Of a stretch of DNA of 22,529 bases, positions 1-12,700 are shown one piece after another. The notes under the pieces are model-generated. The model ran no database searches. It was not told the DNA's origin and worked only from the letters and a program-made list of their open reading frames with translations. The position numbers and the translations under genes are program-made. How positions within the stretch are numbered: position 1 is the stretch's first letter; each line of letters starts with the position of its first letter. The DNA comes from Chrysochromulina parva (Eukaryota > Haptophyta > Prymnesiales > Chrysochromulinaceae): positions 1-22,529 of the forward strand of contig PJAB01000652.1 of the NCBI GenBank assembly GCA_002887195.1. The letters run 5' to 3'.

Positions 1-1
1 G

Positions 2-226
2 ACGCTCGCCGACGTGGGCAACATCACCGGCCGTGTGCACGACGAGGCGCCCGAATCGACCATCGGTGGCCAGACCACGTGCATCGTGTGCATGGTGGGG
101 CCCAAGTCGCACCTTGCGGTGCCGTGTGGCCATCAGCTCGCGTGCGAGCGCTGCACGGCCAAGATGAAGACTTGCCCGTACTGTCGCGAGCCCGTCCAGT
201 TTTGGCTGATGGCACGGGTGGTGTAA
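2..226 (+). CDS. RING-finger protein, C-terminal fragment (probable E3 ubiquitin ligase)
   Basis: The frame is open from the left edge of the window to the TAA at 224-226, so only the last 74 codons are visible and the start lies outside. The visible part holds one complete C3HC4 RING with spacing C-x2-C-x11-C-x-H-x3-C-x2-C-x6-C-x2-C (CIVC...PCGH...C..C...CPYC), followed by about 13 residues to the stop. This compact spacing and the extreme C-terminal position are those of the cIAP/XIAP, MAPL/MUL1 and similar RINGs, which bind two zinc ions and recruit an E2 for ubiquitin transfer. All eight ligands are present, so the domain looks functional. Nothing upstream is visible, so the substrate-binding domain and the cellular location cannot be given. 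The first in-frame GTG at 14 is not a credible start; no ATG occurs in this frame before the RING. Confidence 0.85.
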   Translation, partial: TLADVGNITGRVHDEAPESTIGGQTTCIVCMVGPKSHLAVPCGHQLACERCTAKMKTCPYCREPVQFWLMARVV

Positions 227-725
227 CCCGAACCTTGCGCTTGGGGCGAAACATGGCCACGGGCCGAGGGAGACACATCACACAGGAATCCTAATTGTAC
301 TCTCGTACGGTACAAGAACCCTTCTATAGCCTCTATAGGTAATCGGACCCGAGTGTTGAGTAGTAGCAGTAAGGTGATTTGATTGAGTCATGAGATGTGT
401 GACGACTAAATTTATGCTAGCAACCCACCACGCGACACACGACATGCAGAACTTCGGAAACAATGATATAGAGACACAAGACATTTTGACACACCGTCAT
501 CGACGGGTCTCACACGCGCCTCACACACATGGGCGCCCAAAGGCACAGCAGACACAGCATCGAAAAAGGGCGCGCTCTGCCACGAGGTCCCTGCATCGTC
601 CTCTCGGGAGGGTGGCAGGAGGCGTTTCAATTCGAGCGGCCCGTTCTTCAGCCAGAGCCACGCCCACCCGCTCCCGAAACGTCTTCCCCCCCCCGCCCCC
701 TGGCGCCGTCCCGCCGTCCGTAGTC
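227..725. other. Intergenic space between convergent 3' ends
   Basis: The RING gene ends at 226 (+) and the dynein gene ends at 726 (-), so this interval should hold both 3' untranslated regions. From about 290 to 520 it is clearly more AT-rich than the flanking genes. It contains a short CTATAG duplication near 324-338 and a C-rich run near 686-700. No AATAAA-type signal, tRNA or convincing ORF was found. The long plus-strand frame starting at 390 runs on as the antisense of the dynein gene and is treated as a shadow. Confidence 0.6.
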
Positions 726-3700
726 TCAGTCGTCGAGCGCGAGCAGCCCGGCCACCCCTCGCTTCACCCAATGGTTCTCGGAAACGTCCGAGGGCAACTT
801 GAGCATCATGACGAAATTGCTCGAGTGGCCGGTGGTGGCGAGCACGCCGCGACGCGCCGACTCCTTGTAGAGCGGGCAGTTGTAATATTTGCCGTGGTCG
901 ATCGCGTCGACCTGCATCGGTCGGAACCACATCATCGGGATCTCGGTGAAGAGGACTTTGGGCTCGCACTCCTGGAGCACCTTGGTCTCGGCGTGGTAGC
1001 GCGCGCCCTCGAGGTACATGCCGAAGACGTGCACGCCGTCCTCGGGCGGCGGCGACTCACCCACCTTGATCGTGAGCATCGAGAAGGCAAAGTCGATCTG
1101 GTCGATGGGCAGCGTGTGCTTGCGCGCAAAGTTTTGGCTCGCGCCGGTGAGGAAGGCCTGCGTGAAGAAGAAGCCCGAGATCCAAAAGTCGGCGGGGATG
1201 CCGCTCTTGATCCAGTCGGCAAAGAATTTGAGCCTCCGCATCATATCGCTCACGTAGCCCGCGAGGGGCTTGAGGGAGGGGTACGAGCGCTTCATCCACA
1301 TGGCGGGGCGTGCGCCTGTCATGAGCGCGTTCGCGACGGCCTCGAGGTTCGCGTCCATCACGACGAGACCCTTGATGGCCTTCTTGAGGTTGTTGAGCGA
1401 CGAGCGCACAATCTCGGTGAGCCGGTTGAAGCGGATGAGCTCCTGGTGCAGCACCGTGTTCATCGACTGCAGGTACTCTACCGGGTAGAGCGCCTTGGCC
1501 GCATCGAGGTCAAAGTCGGCGGGCAGCTTGGACGAAATGTCCTCCGCAATCGCGGCGAGCATGTCGTCGCCGCCGCCGGCGCCGCCGCCCACGGTCGACT
1601 GCGTGAGCAGGATGGCTGTGAAGAGCTCGCGTGTCTCCTTGAGCTCTTTGGTGATGGCCGCGTTCGGGTGCAGCCCGAAGACCTCGGGCGAGGGGAACTG
1701 CGGGAGCGCGCGCAGCGCCGCCATGTACTCCTCGTGCGTTTCGGCCTTGGGCTGCGCAAAGGCGGCGCGGCTCTCGGCGGTGCCGGTCGCCTGGAACGAG
1801 TAGCCCACGCTGATGGCGTCGTCATTGTAAAAGTTGAGCAGGAGCGCGTTGAGGCAGCGCCGGTCCTTGTCGTCGGTCACGCGCCCGCCGTAGTTGCACT
1901 CGCCCGTGGTATAGCGGAGCGCGGCGAGCGGCATCGACTCGTAGCTCTCGAGGAAGGATCGCAGCTGGCGCACGCAGATGCGCAGGTCGGACGTGTTGAA
2001 CTCGTACGGGATGTTCCAGCCGATCGGGCCGTACTTGCGCCGCTCCTGGATGACCGCGTGGAAGAAGCACAGGCCGAGGAGCAGCGGCTTCCATCCGTGC
2101 GCATTCGGCCCGCCCACCCCCTCGAAGAAGGACGGGTCCGAGATCGGGTCCTGGATGAAGGAGCCGAGCAGGTTGGCGCGCAGGCCGAGCGGCGGCTCGT
2201 TGGTCATCTTGACGCCGTTCTGGAGGATGGAGACGGGGAAGGCGGGCGACGGGCACGACGTGAGCCAGAGCCGGTAGTCCTGGCTCTGGCCGCCGGAGAG
2301 CATGTCCTCGCAGATCTTCTCGAGCGTCGTCATCCAGCTGACGGCGAGGTGGCAGTTCTGGAGCACGACCCACGAGCCGTTGGACTGCGCGTCCATGATG
2401 AGCTTCTTCGCAATGGGCCCCTGCCCCTGGCCGAGCGAGATGGAGTTGGTGCGCTTGCCGCCAAAGCCGCGCGCGTCGCCGAACTTGAGCAGCTGCGACA
2501 TCGGGTCCTGGCCCGGCGAGAGGATGAAGATGAGCGGCACCATGCACGTCGAGTCGTTGAAGCACTCCTCGAGGTTGAACGGGGGCGGCTCGACGAACTT
2601 CTGCTCCATGTTCTCGGAGACGAAGGCGGTGACCATGGGCACGACGCGGTCGGGGCGCAGGCAGCGCAGGATGCAGCATCGCTCAAAGGGGACGCCATCG
2701 TCGTTCAGGTCCGAGTCCCACTTGCCCGGCAGCGCCTGCTTGTGGGGCACCTCGGCCTCGTACACGATCTTCCACTCCTTGAGGTGCTTGCCAAAGTCGG
2801 AGGGTAAGTCCGCAAAGCCCGGCAGCAACGAGAGGCGCAAGATCTCCTCCCACCGCGGCTGCGCGAGCCAAGGCGCACCGTCGGACGTGGAGCCGTCGGC
2901 GGTCGGGTTCTTGGGCGCGTTGTCGGAGATGATGCCGGTGCCGCCCGTGAGGAAGAAAGTGAACTGGCCCGCGTCGAGCTTGTTGTCGCCGCGCATGATG
3001 TTGGTGCACATGACGAAGGAGAAGAGCAGCTTGTCCTTCTCGTAGAGCGAGCGGCACACATTGCGGTAGACGGAGTACGTGTTCGTCTTGATGATGTTCT
3101 TGAGGCGCTCCTCGAGCTTCTTCGAGGGCTCGGCCTGCTCGATGGCCCTCTCGAAGAGGGACTGGTACCAGGCGAGGGAGAACTGGTACATGGGGTCGAT
3201 GTTCGCCATCGCGGCGATCGAGAAGAATAGGATGGACGAGCGGTACGCGACGGACTTGTAGCTCTCGCGGATGGCGTCGAGCTTCTGGGTGGTCTTGTCG
3301 GCGATCACCTGCTTGGCCGAGATCTGGTCCGAGATGACCTTCGCATCTCCGAGGATCTCGATGGCGGACGCGTCGTCGAGGATGTTGCCCTCGGACGAGG
3401 AGAGCGTGTGCAGGATCTTGTCCTCGACCTCCTTGAGCACGCGCTTGTTCTGCGCGGCCTCGAGGACGAGCTTCGTCTTCTCCTCCTCGAGCTCGGGGCG
3501 CTCCTTGGCGACCACGATGCCGAGCATCTGGTCCTCGAGCCCCTCGGGCGTGATCATGAAGTTGAGCAGCGTCACCTTGACCGAGACCTCGGGCAGGTAG
3601 TGCGGGTTGCGCAGCTTGGTCGTGATGTAGAACTTGAAGTTCTTGTTGTACTCGACGACCGAGTCGCCGAGCTTGATCGAGAGCACGCCGCCCGACTTGA

Positions 3701-6700
3701 AGACCTGCTTGAGCAACACCGGCTCGAGCACGGGGTCGAGCTCCTCCAGGACGTTCTCGAGGAGCGTCGGGTTGCCAAAGTTGAGCGCGTTCTCGAGCGC
3801 GCGCGCAAAGTCGCCGTCGGAGAGCTTGAAGGTGACCAGGTTGGACGACTTGGACATCTTCTTGACCCACTTGTTCGCCTGCATCTGCGGGTCGATCATG
3901 AGCGGCCAGCGGCGCGCCGAGTCGGTGATGATCCCATTGTCCGTCGAGAACGAGTCCTTGGGCAGCCCGTCGATGTTCCATTGACGAATCTTGACCTGAT
4001 CGCCGAGCACGTCGACGAGCGCAAACTTGTCCGAGCAGGGCACCTTCATCACGGCGCACTCCTTGATCCAGGCCGAGATCTGCAGGTCGCGGAAGGTGGC
4101 CACAAAGGGGCCCATGTACGAGACGACGCCGGAGCCGATGAGCACGTCGCCGGTGATGTTGGTGTATGTGACGCCGAGCTTGCGCGACGCTTCGGTCCAG
4201 CGGTCCTTTTCGCCGCCCAGCCCGCCGATGAGCTTCTCGGCGCGCTCGAGCTTGTTCGCGCAGTCGATGGACTGCGCCTCGAGACTCTCCTTTTTGGCGG
4301 TCGTCTCCTCAAAGGTCGCCTGGAGCAGCGCGAGCTTGTCCTCGACCTCCTTGAGCGCCGCCATCTTGGACGCGAGCAGCGTCGACACTTCAGCGTACTC
4401 GGCCTCGGCCCCCGCGAGCTTGGCGCGCTTCGGGGCGATGTCCTTGGCGACGCGGTCGTACGTCTCCATCGCACGGACCCAGCAGCATAGACCGAAGGCC
4501 GCCGTCGACGCCTTCTTGACGATCTCGGGCACGAAGCCGGGGTCCGGCATGTACTTCTCGCGGATCTTCTTCATGATGCCCACGTCAATGTTGTCCTTAT
4601 CGTACGAGACGAGCGAGTCGAGGAACTTGGTGTCCTGCATCATCGTCTTCGCCGGGCCCCAGAAGCTGTCGACCTTGCCCTTGCCGTCCGGCGCGGGCAC
4701 CTTCTCGGGCTTGATCTCCTTCATGATGCACACCGCCTCCATCGTGAGCACCACGCCAGCTGGAGGGACCTTCATGCCCTTCACCTCGTCAATGTCCGCC
4801 TTCTTGAGCGTCGCGAGGGCCTTGACGGCGGCATCGAGCGCGGGCAGTGCCTCGGCCAGACCGGCCTCGCAGTCCGCTTTGATGGCGCTCGCGTTCGCAG
4901 CGACCACCTCGGCGGCCGCCTTATCCTTGGAGACGACCTCCTTGACCTTGGCCGCCTCCTTCGAGTCCGCATCGATCTTGATCATGAGCGCGTCCGCATC
5001 CTTGCGTGCGACCACGAGCTGCGGCTGGAGGGCCTGCAACTCCTGCTGCATGCCCGCGACCGACGCAGCCGTCTCCGAGAGCTTCTGCAGGCCGACGTCG
5101 TACCGCGACTTGGCGGCGGCGACCTCGGAGCGCTTGACGTCGAGGAGCGCCTTGAACGAGGCGAGCAGCTCGAGGTAGGACGTGGGCGTCACGTAGTTGT
5201 TGCGCTTGAGCTCGCGCAGGTACTTGTACGAGAGGTCGGCGACGGACTCCTGGAACGAGCAGCACATCTCCTGCACCGCCTTGCGCACGTTGTCCTCCAT
5301 CTTGATGTCTTGCAAAAAGGACTGGGCCACGGTGAGCAGCGCGTCCTTGGGCCACGCGGTGAACCAGTCGATGGTCGTGCAGTTGACGAGCGAAGGGAAC
5401 TTGCGCAGGCGCGTGCGGAACGAGTCTCCGATGGGCGACATGCAGAGCGCCATGTGGAGCAGCCCGCGGCAGTTCTGGACGAAGAAGCGCATCATCGAGC
5501 CGGGCGTGAAGTCGGTCATGCCAATCTCCTTGGCCTTGGGCTGGAGCGTCTCGCAGATCTGCGAGACCTCATCGCCCGGGAAGAGCTGGGGCACCTCGCC
5601 CGTGTTCAGGATGTTGTTGATGTCCTCGACCATCGCCTCGTCCTTGACCTGCGTGTCGGTGAACAGGAAGACGGTCGGCTTGAGCTTCTCGCCCGCGCCG
5701 CGGAGCACCTTCTTCAGATCCTCGCGCCACGCGATCATGTCGTAGCTCTTGGTCAGCTCGATCCGGAAGAGGGTGAAGTCCGCCATGTGGCATGCGAGAC
5801 GCGTGAGGGACTGGCGGCCCGAGCCGCCCACGCCCACCGAGAGCACGTTGCCAAAGGGCTGCTTGACGATGCGCAGGATGCGGCACACGTGCTCGGCGGC
5901 GAAGGGGAAGAGCACCAGGTCCATCGGCGCCTTCGAGATCGCATTGTGATCCTCGAGCGACGTGGTCATACGGTCGATGATGCCGGGCATCGAGGCCATC
6001 ACCTCGTACTCGGCGCCATCATCCTTCATGAAGTCGCCAAAGATGAGCCGCTCGTCCTCCGAGCCGGTCACCTTCTTCCAGTCCGACTTGAAGACCTCCT
6101 CGAGCTGGGTGCACAAGAGCTTATGGAACCACGTCATGTCCTTCTTGTCGACGAGACGGTCCGAGAAGACGCGCTTCGTCTCGTGCGCCCACAGGCGCAG
6201 CAGGTCGACCTTCTCGAGCACCGTCTTCGGCGAGCCCTGCGTCATGCCCTGGAAGACCTTGGTCAGGTCGCGCAGGTTGAACGTGTAGTGCGACTTGGAC
6301 GGCGTGGGCAACAGCTCCTTCGCGATCGTGTTGAAGATGTTGATGGTCGCCTGCACGACGCCGTTGCCGAGGGAGGTGCACTCGCCCGGGAAGCGGTCCT
6401 TGTTGAAGTGCCAGTCGAAGATCGTCTTGAAGATGCGCTCGAGCGCCGCCGGGGCGTAGTCGGTGGCCCACATGAGGTTGAAGTGCCGAATGTAGCGCGG
6501 CGTGACCGGGTTGCGCCCGCCGCCGGGCGGGCCCATCGCGGCCACGAACTGGATGTCGACGAGCTCGCGGAAGGTGCAGTCCTTGAGATCGTACCATCCG
6601 TTGTGGTCCATCCACTGCCGCAGGATCTCTACGGGCGGCTGGTCGCCGTAGGTCTGGAGCATGGGCATATTGAGGTCGTCGACGAAGATGACCGTCTTCT

Positions 6701-9700
6701 TGCCAAAGGGCGGTCCGAAGACACCCTTGCGCCGCTTGTCCAGCTGGTTGTCGATCAGGTTCTGCGTGGCGCGTTGCGACGTCTGCGCCGAGAAGCTGAT
6801 GAAGATGTTGTTGTACACGTCCTTGATGCCCTTGGCGGCCTGGGCGGCCTCGGAGTTGATGCCGTTGAGGATGCGATCGCGCACGAGCACCGACTTGCCC
6901 GTGCCCGTGTTGCCCGCGAGCAGCACGGGGATGCCGTGCGTGATGCACGTGTCCACGACGTAACTCGCCTGCACCGAATCGATCGTGGTGACGAAGATGT
7001 CGCCAAACTTGGCGCCCTTGGGCACCGAGTACTCGGGCACCGTCTTCGTCCAGTCGATCCACGCCCACGAGCGCGTCTGGTCGAAGCAGCAGTCGAAGAC
7101 GGTGCCCTTGTCCACGGGCGGCGCCTTGGTGAGCTTCACGTCCGCGAAGATGGGCTGCGCGGCGCCCGGCGTCGAGAGGATCTCGGGCACCTCCTTCTTG
7201 ATGAGCTGCTTGAGGAAAAAGTCGAACTTTTCGCGCGAGGGCGCGTCGACGGTGGCGCCCACGCCCCAGATGAGGGCGAAGAAGAAGAGGCCCTGCAGGA
7301 TCTCGGTGCCCTTCTTCGAGTCGGGCGCACGGCTCGGCTGCTCGGGCACGTCGATCCAGATGTCGAGGTGCGCCTCGATGAAGCGCATGACCGCGACCGC
7401 GAGCATGATATCCATCGTAGGCACGGGCGAGCGGCAGTCCTTGCGCAGGTACCAGAGGATAGGGTCGAGGAACCAGTCGAAGAGCACCTTGAGCGACTGG
7501 CGCTGGGCCTGGTCCACGTTCTTGGGCAGCTTCTGCAGCCACGAGGTGAGCACGGGCTGCCAGCCGAGCGAGTGCGGCTCCATGTACACCATGCCGCAGC
7601 GCGAGACGGTGGCGGGGGACGCGACGGCGAGGTCCATCGGCTCGAAGATGAGGTTCATGATGCGCGACATGGCGATGATCTCGCCGCTCATCAGGCAGAG
7701 CTTCTTGTTGTCGTCGAGCACCGTGTTCATGTTCTCGATCCAGACGGCGTCGACGGGGCCGTCGAAGACCATCCACTGGCGCACGCCCGTCGTGTCCTGC
7801 GCGCACGTGCGGTAGATGACCGCGAGGATCCCGTCCGTCCACTCATGGCTGACGGGATCGAACTCGCCGTACAGCCGGCCGGCCGGGACCGATTTGGGGT
7901 TGAGGCACGGCGTCGCGACCTTGAGCCACTCCTCGAAGAACGTAGGCTTGCCGAAGTGCTGCTCATTGAGGAGGGTGAGGGCCTCGGCGAGGGTGCGGTA
8001 CGCGCACGTCTTGCCCGCAAAGGGCAGGCCGACGACCATGAAGCCGTGGCGCACGAGGAACATCTCGTACACCTCGAGCACCTTGGTGACGAACGAGTCG
8101 ACGGGCTGCAGCCCCTTCTTCTCGATGATGGTGAAGATCGCGCCCTTGAGCATGTCGTAATCCGGCGGCGGCAGCTGCACGCCGGGGAAGAGGTCCGACG
8201 TGATGCCGTTGAAGAGAGGCACGTCGTGGCTCAAGAACTTGGGCAGGTTGACGTCGCGGATGGAGCGGAGCACGAGCATCGGCTCGGGGTCGTTGGGGAG
8301 CGCGCGCTTGAGGTTGCCCGCGGCCGTGAGCACCGACTTGACCGCGCGCATGCCGTAGTCGTAGTGGTCCTGCGACGAGAGCTGCTCGGAGCAGAGCTTG
8401 TAGGTCTGCACGATCTTCTTCGAAAGGGGGCGGGCGATCGTGAAGCCGAAGGACATGAGCGAGATCTCGCCGATGAGGCCGTAATCGGGGACCATCATCG
8501 CGACCGTGCGGAAGAGCACCTTGAGGTTGTCGGGCAGCTCGGAGCGGCCTGCGTAGCCCGGGTTCATCGTGATGAAGACCGCGTTTGTCGGGTCGATCGC
8601 GAGGTCGGTCCCCTCGAAGATGAAGCGCTGCACGCCCGCGGCGATCGCGCGCTGGATCGTGAGCACCTGCTGCGCGACGACCGAGAGCACCTCGAGGTCG
8701 ATGCGGTTGAACTCGTCGAAGCACGCCCACGCGCCCGCGGCGGCGACGCCCTTGAAAAACTTGGCCATCGCGAGGTAGTCGAGGCCGTCGGAGCAGTTGA
8801 AGACGACGCACTGCTTGGCGAGCGCCTTGGCGAGGTCCTTGGTCGTCTCGGTCTTGCCCGTGCCGGCGGGGCCCTCGGGCGCGCCGCCGAGGGTCAGCTG
8901 GATGGCGCCCATCAGGGTGCGATAGCACCGGTCGGTCAGGGCCGTCACCACGAGACGGAACGAGTTGCCGAGGTACTCCCAGCCGTACTTGACGTGCGCG
9001 GTGATCATCTTGAGGTCAAGGTCGGGGCCGATCATGCCGTCAGTCTGCGCCGGGTCGTAGTAGAGGCGGAGCTGCGCGACCCAGTTGAAGTCGAGGCACG
9101 AGTCGACGCCCATCTCGCCCATCATCGTGAGCACGTCGCGCCCGTGCACGTCGAGCGTGACCATCGCGCCGAGGGTGATGCGCTGCATCTTGTTCAGAGG
9201 CTTCTTGACGAGCTCGACGCACCCGTCGAGCTGCTCGGTGCACTTGGCCTCGTACTCGCGCAGCCCCTTGTTGCCGCCGCTGCTGAGCGCCTCCTCCGTC
9301 TCGAGCGTCCAAAAGACTTGATCGACGCCGAGGACGACCTGGCCGGGCCAGTTGAGGAGCCACTCGAGGCGAGGGCGCTGGGTGTAGTTGGCATGGCCCT
9401 TGAAGAACTGGTGCGACACGTTCTCCTTCATCGCGCTCTCGACCTGCAGCAGCCACTTCTCGACCATGCCGTTGGCCGCGTTCGGGTCGAGGGTCTGCTT
9501 GAAGGGCACCTTCTCGCCCTCGGCCGAGATCATCCCGTGGATGATGAGCTTGTCGTCAAAGTCGACCTTGGTGATGCCCTCGAAGCACTTGCCGAGGTGC
9601 GGCTGGACGCGCGTCGGGTCCTTGGTCTCCGAGAGGATCTGGAGCAGCTCGTCGTTCGAGAGGAAGAAGAGGCGCGCGAACGAGAGGCGCTTGGCTTCGA

Positions 9701-12700
9701 GGTAGTCGTTGAGCCCCTTTTGGATGAGCTCGAGCAGTCGATTGGCCTCTTGCCACGAGGCGAGCATGCCCTCGGTCGCGGTGGCGAGCAGTACGTTGGG
9801 CTTCGCCTCGGTGGCCGCCATGACCTTGCGCCAGAGCCGGTCGACCTGCGTGAAGCGCTTGGCCTCCTGCGGCATCTGGCGCATGATGTCCTCGGACGAG
9901 AAGATGGGCTCGAGGTAGAGCCAGACCGACTGGCACTTGAGCCACTCGTCGATGATCTCCTGCATCGAGATGAGCTTCGCCTCCCAGTCGCGGCACCGGT
10001 TCTCGAAGGGCTTGACAAAGGGAGAGCCGCGCATCGCCTGGGTCTTGACGACGTGGTCGTCGAACATGGACTGGATCTCATCGAGCGCGCGCAGGATGTA
10101 CGTGCCCGTGTCGCGGTACTCCATGCAATCGAATTGAATTGGGCGCCACTCGTTGAGCATCTTGTCGAGGGCCTTCTCGAGCGAAAACTCCTTCGAGGCC
10201 GCATCCGACATCTCCTGGATCTGCGCGATGTAGTCGCCGGTCTTCTGCTCGAGGATCAGCGCGAGGGTGGACATCTCGTTGGGCTGGATCGGCTTGCCCA
10301 CCTGCTCAGCCAGCTGCTTCCAGTGCCGGTCGCGCATGCCCGGGTTGAGCATCGCGCCGATCAGGGGCAGGTGCTGCTTGAAGTCGTCGATCTTCTCCTT
10401 GACGTAGTTGACGACCTTGAGCGGGCCGGGCAGGCCGACGAGCGACTTGCCCAGCTTGTACAGCAGGCGCCACCAGTCGCCCACGTCCTTCTCCACCTGC
10501 TCGGGCGAGAGCTCCATAAACGGCCCCTCGAGCCACAGCGGATAGGCGCGCTGGAAGTTGACCGCGGTCGTCCAGAGCGTGTTGTACGGCTCGAGCGCCT
10601 TGTTGAGCTCGTTGAGCTGCGAGTACTCAGTCACGGGCCAGCCGAAGAGCTCCTCACGCGAGTTGTACAGGGCCGCGCGCTCCTTGCCGTCGTCAATCTT
10701 GGCCTGGAGCGCCGCGACTGTCGCTGAGTTCGTCTCGACCTCGGACATGTCGCCGAGCGTGGCGAGCGCTTTGATCTCGACAGCCCACACGTCGAGCTCC
10801 TCCGAAAAGTGCTCGCGGTCCGTGCGCAGCTGCTCCTGGAACTTTTCGCGATCCTCCTCCTGCTTCTTGGCCGCGTCGGTCGCGACCTTGGTCACGCGGC
10901 CCGGCCAGCCGAGCGTCGCGAAGACGAGCGAGAAGGTCTCGTCGGGCAGCTCCATCGTGACCTTGTCGAGCAGCGTGATGCGCGCCTCGAGGTTGGCCTT
11001 GATCGACTCGGAGAGCTTCTCGAGCTCGAGTTCGCACGCGGCCATGTACGCGTTCATCTCGACCACCTCCTCGGCCGATCCGCTCGTCGACTGCAGCTTC
11101 TCGTAGATGACCGAGTAGGCGGCCGAGATGTCCTTGGACTTCTTCTCGAGCTCCTCGACGACGAGGCCCGAGACGCCTCGCGCGATCGCTTCCGCCTTCG
11201 TCGCCAGGCCCTGCTTAAGCTCGGTGCACGAGATCAGGAGCAGCCGGCAGTTCACCTCGGGCACGGTCGCCTCCATTACGAGCGACACGGTCGAGTTCCA
11301 CTTGTTGATGAGCTCGTGGTACTGCTCCAGCGTGCACTTCTTCGCCTTGATCGTCTCGAGGTACGCCTCGATCTCGATGGCCGCGAGCTCCTCGAACTGC
11401 TTGAAGAGGCCGAGCAGCGCCTTCGGGCGCACGAGGGAGCGCTCGAGCAGCTCGAAGAGCTGCAAGCGTGCCGCCTGGAGGGTCGCGTCGTCATGGGCGA
11501 GCGTCTTGAGCATCGTCTCGGGCAGCCCGAGCATATGCATCACGTGCGACTCGATCGAGGGGACACCCGCCGTCTGCGTCACGATCGCCTCGAGCACTGC
11601 GTTCAGGTCGTTGACGACCTTCTCGAGGGGCGGCTCGAAGGCGAGCGCCCCCCCCTCGAGACGCAGGGTGACGGTCAGCAACGTGGGCTGCCCCATGGGC
11701 AGCTCCTTGGCGAATGCGAGCGCCGTCTCGGGCGGCCCGTTGGTCACATCGATCTCGTCCTGCGGCGTCGCGTACATCTGGAGCAGCTGCAGGTACGCGC
11801 CCATGCTCGAGAGCACGAGCGACTGCAGCTCGTCCTGCATAAGGAGCGAGAGCTGGCGCAGGATGCGCGGCACTCGCGAGGCCTCGTACGTGGCGAGGTC
11901 CATCGTTCGCTCCATCTCGGGGATCGCCGAGAGCTCCTGCTGCGTGACGGCCTCGACCGCGGGCGTCCAGAGCTGCGTGAAGCGCGCCTTGACCTCCTCC
12001 GTCTTCGTCGCCTGCACCTCGAGAAAGTGCTTCAAGTCGCACGGTGTGTTGAGCACCTCGGGGCGCGACTCAAGCAGCGACTCGGTGCGAAGCCAATACG
12101 ACTCGTCGAAGACGAGGCGCACGCAGCGCAGCAGCACTGGGTCGGCCGCGAAGAGGGCGCCCGCGACCGCCTTGTGCGCCGCCTTGAACGCCGCCGTGAA
12201 GCTTTCCACAGTACCCATCTCGGGCACGTGCGCCAAGGTCGCCGTGGGCAGCTTGAGTGCGGCGACGGTGGCGCGGAAGGCGGCGGAGCGCATCTCGTAG
12301 TCTGTGTGGGCGCGGCGCATCGCCCCCGTGTAGTCCGACGCCACCTGCTGCCACGACGACCTCATCGCCGGCGTCGCCCAGATGCTCTCATCACATCCGG
12401 GGACCCGCTGCATCAGGCGCGCCTCGTCGAGCACCTCCGACACGTCCGACAAGCTCACCTGCACGCCGAGCTGCTCGGTCGCGAAAAGGTGGTAGCGCAT
12501 CGCCGCCTCGAACTGGGCGCGCAGCTCGGTCGCCTTCTCGCACCGGAGGCGCCACTTGACCTCGCTCTCGAGATCAAAGAGTAGGTTGAGCCGGGTGCAC
12601 AGCTTCCGCTTGCCGGTATGCACCCACTGCACCTCGAACTTAGCCTCCTCGGGGTGGTACCGCACCACCTCGCAGGGCAGCATCGACGAGGTCTTGCCGC

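Noticed and set aside
5310..10727. A plus-strand open frame of 1805 codons antisense to the dynein gene (and a similar one of 805 codons from 390).
   Set aside because: It is rich in R, L, E, V, H and D with no domain pattern and mirrors the dynein codon register. Strong G/C preference at third positions removes stops from the complementary frame, so such shadows are expected.
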